A stretch of DNA of 64,000 nucleotides from Ptychodera flava (Eukaryota > Hemichordata > Enteropneusta > Ptychoderidae): assembly GCF_041260155.1 (NCBI RefSeq), contig NW_027248278.1, forward strand, positions 18,612,244-18,676,243. The letters are read 5' to 3'. Under the pieces are notes generated by a model, which was given only the letters and a program-made list of their open reading frames with translations, was not told where the DNA came from and did not search any database. Both the position numbers and the translations under genes were made by a program. Below are positions 57,571-64,000 of this stretch, piece by piece. How positions within the stretch are numbered: position 1 is the first letter of the stretch; every line of letters begins with the position of its first letter.

Positions 57571-59010
57571 GTCCCCACGGATGAAGTCCAGGGGGCGTAT
57601 AAATTGGGTCATGTCCATCCATGAGTCCATCCGTTCACGCAGATATCTCAGATATTTTGACAAAATGTCACATGACCTTGGTGACCTTTGACCTCAAATA
57701 TATATATTTGTCCATAACTCAGTAACCACAAGTGCTACACCCTACATATATGGTATGATGGGACAGCTTATTACGCCACGTATTGTACCTCATTAATTAT
57801 GTGCATATCTACTTTTGAGCGAGTCAATAGAGCCAGAGGTCTGATTCTTGGTATATAGGGATAACTTAGCAATACTATTTTTTTTTCAAAATGTCACGTG
57901 ACCTCGGTGACCTTTGACCTAAAATATACATATTTGTCCATAACTCAGTAACCACAAGTGCTACACCCTTCATGTATGGTATGATGGGACACTTTATGAT
58001 GCCACATATTGTACCTCATTAATTATGTGCATATCTAATTTTGAGCGAGCCATAGAGCTAGAGGTCGGATTTTTGGTATATAGGGATAACTTAGCAATAC
58101 AATTTTTTTTCAAAATGTCACGTGACTTCGGTGACCTTTGACCTAAAATATACATATTTGTCCATAACTCAGTAACCACAAGTACTACACCCTTCATATA
58201 TGGTATGATTGGACAGCTTATGACACCACATATTGCACCTCATTAATTATGTGCATATCTTATTTTGAGCGAACCAATAGAGCTAGAGGTCTAATTTTTG
58301 GTATATAGGGATAACTTAGCAATACAATTTTTTTGACAAAATGTCACATGACCTCGGTGAACTTTGACCTCAATATACATATTTGTCCATAACTCAGTAA
58401 CCACAAGTGGTACACCCTTCATATATGGTATGATGGGATACCTTATGATGCTTCATACTGTACCTCATTAATTATGCGTGTATCTAATTCTGAGCAAACC
58501 CATAGAGCTGGATGTCTGATTTTTGGTATATAGGGATAACTATAGGATAGAAATTTTTTGACCAAATGTCATGTGACCTCGATGACCTTTGACCTGAAAT
58601 ATACGTTTATGTCGATAAATACGTAACAACAAGTGCTCTGTCCTTTATATTTAGTAGGGTGGGAGACCTTATGACAACACACGCTTTACCTCATTATTAT
58701 GCACACATCTAATTCGGGCATGGGAATAGAGCTAGAGGTCTGATTTTTGGCATATAGGGATTAATTAGCAATGCAATTTTTTTTAAAAAGTCACATGACC
58801 TTATGACCTTTGACCTTGATTATACATATATATGCATAACTCAGTAACCACAAGTTCTATACCCTCCAATTCTGATAGGATATTAGACCTTAAGATGTCA
58901 CATCTTGTACCTCATTATTATGTGCATATGTATTTCTTGGCTGGCCAATACAGCTAGAGGTCTGATCTTTTTTCCCGATTTAGAACCATAACTTAGACAT
59001 GCCTCATGTG
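57571..59010. repeat. tandem array, ~225-bp unit x6, with nuclear-receptor half-sites
   Basis: Six diverged units contain 'ataactcagtaaccacaag', 'tacctcattaattatgtgca' and 'tatagggataac'. Each also has TGACCT(N3)TGACCTTTGACCT or a close variant: the DR1-type cores lie at 57682, 57908, 58132, 58358 (one mismatch), 58583 and 58804. The array lies within the intron of the plus-strand ZNF gene. Confidence 0.85.
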
Positions 59011-59668
59011 TTTCAAATTGGGAACAACGACATAGACCTATGTGCCCATAGATCTCAACATATACACTCCAGTGATACTTCTTAATGACCACATTTCCCT
59101 GCCCCATCAAGACTAATACTCGTATTACAAGTGGGGACTATGTCATTGTCAATGACTTGTTTACTATCGACTTTGTGGTTGTTCTGACAAATAAACGTTT
59201 TGTCTTGATTGAACATAAAACCACTTACAGAAAGTTTTGTGTAAAGCAAATCACCTACCTCAGTAACACTGAACAGATGTTGCGAACAAGGATACGTGTC
59301 TATATTATTAGATATCATTCCAGTCCAACTTTGTATCACATATTGAATCTGTAGACAGTCCTGTGTGAGTTAAAGTCTGAAACGAAAATGAATGAACTGC
59401 CGTAATTTTGGTGTACGAAAACTTAAAAACCACACTTATTATAGCACTTAAATGTTGTCCACCGCTATCTAGCATCGTCCTTCATGACATGTTTAAATTA
59501 TGATGAAATTTAAAATACTGCGTTTAACCACAGCTCCTCCATCAAGGATGAAGGGACAGTGTTCGAACTGAATTAGTCAATGTGAAAGCAAAGATACAGC
59601 TTCATTGGCACGATTTTTAATTTCCAACTGTGATAAATTTAGATATATATCATGAAGCAAAATTACTT

Positions 59669-59670
<2 letters not shown>

Positions 59671-59730
<60 letters not shown>
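59671..59730. repeat. (CT)30 serving as polypyrimidine tract
   Basis: Thirty CT units run directly into 'ttgcag', the acceptor of the large ZNF exon at 59737. Confidence 0.95.
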
Positions 59731-59734
<4 letters not shown>

Positions 59735-59736
59735 AG

Positions 59737-61611
59737 GTGCATCAATAATTATACGAAGTCTTGTCAAACATGGATTGATAAAAGTTGAGTATAGCAGTGC
59801 CAGCATTCAAGGGAATAAAGATAAGGAACATCAACAACGGGAGCTTGGTTTTACAAATCAACAATCGATACGCACGGAAAGCGGAGATTGCGCCGATCTG
59901 GGAGAGAGCCAATCTAAACACAGGAACGCCGACACACAGAATCTACAAGCGTGGATGAATACCACTGAGAGCACGTGTCAACATCAAGGGAATCAAAACG
60001 ACCTTGGAAAAATTATCAAAGTGAAAAAACATTCACAATCAGAAGTGTTTTATTCCCATGTACAGTACGGAACAACAGTAGAAGGGAAAAATAGAGTTGA
60101 TACGCACAATATGATCCACAATAACAGATATGCACCATCACATGAATATCGGAAATGTGAGAATTCTTGTACAAGGAAGAACCATGTTGATGCACACTCA
60201 AATAGCTTGATCTATTCAAGTGCCGTTTTAGGTAACAGAGAAGATTGTGGAAGAAAGTGCAATGAAACGAAAGACATGAAACCATATCAATGCAGTGTGT
60301 GCGGCAAGAGATTCAAACACAAGTCATCTGAAAAGACACACATGTTGATGCACTTGAAAAACAGACCGCATGAATGCAAAGAGTGTGGTAAAAATTTACC
60401 CACAAGCAATCGCTCAAAGCACATATGTTGATCCACTCAAATGTTAAACCATACCAATGCAAGGAGTGTTCTAAATCTTTTACCCAAAAAAGCACGCTAC
60501 GGACACATATGTCGATTCACTCGGATGTCAGACAACATCAATGCAAAGAGTGCGGTAAAACCTTCCGCAGCAGGAACATCTTCATTCACACATGGTGACA
60601 CATTCAGACTTCAGACCCTTTGAATGCAGAGAGTGTGGTAAAACCTTCAACTACAAAAGCTCTCATCAGGCACACATGTTGACACATTCAAATGTCAGAC
60701 CGCATGAATGCAGAGATTGTGGTAAAACATTTAAACGCAAGCAGAGTCTTAAGGCACACATGTTGACCCACTCAAATCTTAAACCATTCAAATGCAAAGA
60801 CTGTTCTAAATCATTTGCGCACACGGAGCTTCTAGAGAAACATATGCTGATTCACTCAAACGTCGGGTCACATGAATGCAGACAGTGTGGTAAAACCTTC
60901 TACAAAAAGGGCAATCTTCAGACGCACATGTTGACACATTCAAATGTCAGACCACATGAATGCAAAGAGTGCGGTAAAACGTTCAGACAGAAGGCTCATC
61001 TCAGTACTCATATTTCGAGTAAAGAGTGCAAATTCTGTGGTGAAACATTTACACCTAAATGTAATCTCAGGGCTCATATGTCCATCCATTCAAAGCAAAA
61101 GTTACCCCCCAATATGCTTTCACCTCAGTATGAATGTGAAGTTTGCCACAGAACGTTTCAAACGAGGAGTGCTTTGAAACTCCATACAATTACCCACTCA
61201 AACTTCAAACCACATGAATGCCAGGAATGTGGCAAGACATTTACATATAAGCACCATCTTGTATCACATATGTTAACACACAGATCATATGAATGCAAAG
61301 TTTGTGGTAAAACATTTTCAAAAGCGGGTAATCTTAACACACATAATTTGATCCATTCTGGTGAAAGACCACATGTATGTAAAGAGTGTGGCAAAACGTT
61401 TCGGTATAGTTGTTCCCTCAAGAAGCATACATTATTTCATACAGGTGTACGACCATATATGTGCAACGAGTGTGGTATAACATTCACAACTGCAAGTCGT
61501 TTTAAGAAACACACCACGTCCCATTTAAGTGCCAAACCATATGAATGCAATGACTGTGGTAGACAATGTACAAATAATTGTAGCCTGAAAAGTCCTGTGT
61601 TGAAACAATGA
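59737..61611 (+). pseudogene. plus-strand ZNF last exon: spacer and ~15 fingers, two frame breaks
   Basis: The first frame runs to about 60393 (spacer of about 180 residues, one intact finger YQCSVCGKRFKHKSSEKTHM and part of a second). A one-base loss then moves the fingers YQCKECSKSFTQKSTLRTHM onward into another frame. A second loss near 60568 moves them again, after which about eleven fingers are continuous to 61611. Linkers are HSNxRPH-like, with a few nearer the classical type (HSGERPH, HTGVRPY) at the end. Fingers here are more diverse than in the minus-strand copy. Confidence 0.8.
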
Positions 61612-61870
61612 AAGGTCAGTTCGTACAAGGGCAACCAGTTTCTTCAATAAGCCATGCAGAAGCGAATAAACACGGAAGCAGGGAGCAATGAAACCATATG
61701 AAGCAAAACCTGTGTCATCACATGTTAACTACAGTACTAGAATAAAATGCGCATGATGGTTATAATATTATCAGAGTCATTTAGTTCTGCTTATTGTCAT
61801 AGATTACCTGTCTGTCAAAGTATTTCTTCCGAGTTTAAAATAATGTTTTAAATATTTCAAATTGATAAAA

Positions 61871-62067
61871 CACGATTGAAACTAATTTCAGATAATTACA
61901 TGGTGAAGTAATGTCTGTTAAATCTTCAAATGTAAGCTCATCTGCTTTTCTTTTAAAGTTAAACACTTGTTGTTATGACAACATTCAGCTATAGGGCACC
62001 GAACGTATTTTTGAGAAATTTGAAAAATATGAAGATCCAATTCCTTACGTAACTGGTTCCAATCGTC
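61871..62067 (+). mobile_element. MITE family 1, copy c
   Basis: The third, more diverged copy of the MITE that flanks receptor exon 1, with the same internal 'ctcatctgcttttctttt' and 'ttgagaaatttgaaaaatatgaag' landmarks. Confidence 0.8.
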
Positions 62068-62820
62068 TTAATATTATGAATATATTAGGTTACGATTATT
62101 TAGGATAGGTTCTTTTTGTTGTCATGTTCTCAAGTACCGTTGATCATGAAACTATGAGCATTCCTAGAACCGAGACAAAAAATGCATTTTGCCAACACTG
62201 CTGAAATTATACTTTTTCCAATAATATTGAAGAGATTTCGCCGAAGTATGAAATCGTTGTTTTCAAACTTGATAGCAATTCGATTAAAATTACAATTTGA
62301 TAATGTTTGTTTGTTTACCGGGGAATTAGTAGTTGACTTCGGTGTAACAATGACACAATAAAGAGCAATGGTATTGATCCGCTAGTCTGAGTGTATGTCT
62401 GTCTATCGCTTGGATACCCTTCTTCCTTCTTCAGACCTAAAGTTTGTGCTGATGTAACATATATAATCCCGAAACAATAAATTGTATTTTTTTACAATTC
62501 CAGGATTATGTACGGCCACTAGTCTCTGTATGTATTTTATATGCATGAGCAGTTATAGTTAGTTTGGTTATACAACAAGAGTACTATTTGAAACCCATCA
62601 ATCTGGCATGACTTTTCTAATTACACAGCACTCAAATATCTCAGGTCTGTTTAGTCGATAGTTCGTTGGGACAGATTGTGCCTTTGGGATAGATATTTTG
62701 ATTATAAATATTTTACAATTATTTTCTAGTCTACAACTTGTTCGGCTAACTTTATACGTCTGTGGGTTAGAAAAAATTTCATCGTCTTAATTTTTCTGAA
62801 ATCGTAAATGCATTGTTTCT
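62068..62820. other. nothing recognised
   Basis: AT-rich intergenic sequence with no gene or repeat that I can support. Confidence 0.5.
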
Positions 62821-62822
62821 TC

Positions 62823-62947
62823 ATAGAGTAATTATGACAAATCAAGTATTAGAACAAATCTTTCTTGCATTTACACGAAATTTGCTTTGACAAATCGTGT
62901 AAATGCAAGAAAGATTTGTTCTAATACTTGATATGTCATAACTATAG
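62823..62947. mobile_element. near-perfect hairpin, ~52-bp arms
   Basis: The arm containing 'caagtattagaacaaatc' recurs inverted at 62896-62947 with at most one or two mismatches and an 18-base loop. It is a small MITE or recent inverted duplication; a transcript would fold to a long stem. Confidence 0.85.
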
Positions 62948-63405
62948 TAATACTAGTATTTTCAGCGAGTCACGTGAAATTTGCAAATGTATAATGAGGT
63001 CGAAATCTCGGTCAATTTCCGAGATACAAAGTCACCCGAAAACATTAAAACAAATCATTAAACGGTGTCATATAAAGCGTTACCATTTATAGTTTCTTTA
63101 TTGAGAATTTTATCACATTTCAGACAACTTCTTGTCTGCGATTACAACTTAAATGTGTCTGTGTAGCAAATCCAGAGCGATAAAACACCACGCTTTATTG
63201 GTAACAAATTTTATTACCAAATGAGCGAATTTAACATTTTATGATCCGAAATTTACATGACCTATAAATTTACATTATGTAGAAAGGGGGAAATTAATGA
63301 GGAGCTTATATTTAAGAAATAAACAACAGCCAGCGACTGTTTACCAAGAGATTTTGATCAGTTTCAAGTCCAATACATATGGGCATAGCGAGTGTATTTA
63401 TGTTG

Positions 63406-64000
63406 CTAAGGGACGGACCATTAGATCTTGGGAGGGGGTGGTCAAAAACAGAAAAAAAAAATTTCAGAGCAGAAAGTTAGGGAAAAAATCTTCAAACTAG
63501 TTTGCAATAAAAAAAAATAAATAAGAAGACAAAGGCGTAAAAAAAAAATCTGCAAAAATCTTTAAAATTTTGATTTTTTTTAGATTTTACCGACAGAAAG
63601 CAACTTTCTGTATTTTTTAGTACATCCTCCAGGCACATTTTTAATTTTAATTTATACATTTAGAGTGACTGTATCCCTTATACTGGAAGTTGTGATTATC
63701 TTATCTTTTCAGGACTTTTGTAATCTGATCACTTCAAAATTATGAAATTATAGAGCCTGTTTTCTACTTGTTTCCTGCATACCAAGCAGGTACACTAGGT
63801 AAAACATTGAAACTATGGTATGGTTGTCAAGACAGAATGCAGGCCACATCAGTTTCATTTTTTTCACAGCATTTTATTGCAATCATGAATGCAAGAATGG
63901 AAGAACAAGTAGAAACACATCAATAATGATAAAACAACATATCAAGTCATTATGTATTATTTTGCTTTTAAAAAGGCATTTTCATTCATTTTTCTCAAAA
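63406..64000. repeat. fragment of the 'gggtggacca' TIR family
   Basis: 'aagggacggaccattagatc' followed by a G-run and A-rich stretches resembles the left end of the 49298-50447 element. It runs off or fades before the window end. Confidence 0.4.

Larger units (their letters stand above)
55539..61611 (+). pseudogene. C2H2 zinc-finger gene, plus-strand inverted paralog (frame-broken)
   Basis: It has the same architecture as the 35122-39924 gene: a 123-base phase 1-1 exon, a 4.1-kb intron, then an exon starting GASIIIRSLVKHGLIKVEYS followed by a spacer and about 15 fingers. The two genes are oriented head to head. Two single-base losses break the finger array (near 60393 and 60568), and the last finger has lost its histidines (CSLKSPVLKQ, then stop). 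It is either a young pseudogene or affected by sequence errors. No start exon was found. Confidence 0.7.

Overview
The window looks like draft assembly (a 100-N gap at 2482-2581) of an AT-rich, repeat-laden metazoan genome. Small exons with GT-AG introns, a multidomain adhesion GPCR carrying pentraxin, hyalin-repeat, sushi and EGF modules, C2H2 zinc-finger genes with very long finger arrays, and many DNA-transposon derivatives together suggest an invertebrate deuterostome (hemichordate, cephalochordate or echinoderm). This is an inference from gene content, not a species call.

Region 1 (1-4976) holds no gene I can support: a (GA)n tract, a short possible retroelement fossil and one small inverted-repeat element. 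Region 2 (4977-25185, minus strand) is a single adhesion-type G-protein-coupled receptor gene, reconstructed here as 25 phase-consistent exons encoding about 1,212 residues: signal peptide, pentraxin, HYR, HYR, sushi, calcium-binding EGF, HormR, GAIN/GPS, seven transmembrane helices, charged tail. This is the main find. Its introns carry MITEs and a tandem-repeat element, and its first exon sits between two inverted copies of one MITE.

Region 3 (25186-34600) is mainly repeats: a 3.1-kb foldback, and a composite of direct and tandem repeats. Region 4 (34340-39924, minus) is a C2H2 zinc-finger gene with about 26 fingers in its last exon and a small conserved upstream exon; its 3' end is marked by an 8-bp-TSD foldback insertion that splits a finger. 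Region 5 (40000-55000) is a transposon graveyard. Its best-defined resident is a 2,428-bp TTAA-flanked, THAP-bearing, Kolobok-like element with 215-bp terminal inverted repeats, nested in an older repeat whose second copy 4 kb away shows the unoccupied site.

Region 6 (55539-61611, plus) is an inverted paralog of the zinc-finger gene. Introns and exons are recognisably shared, but two one-base losses break its reading frame. Its intron contains a tandem array of about 225-bp units carrying nuclear-receptor-type half-sites, and the splice acceptor's pyrimidine tract is a (CT)30 microsatellite. The remainder (61612-64000) holds a third MITE copy, a perfect hairpin and a repeat fragment.

The receptor and the two zinc-finger genes share no visible pathway. 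Everything was read by eye; exon calls for the receptor rest on splice motifs, frame consistency and domain motifs, with no transcript evidence.
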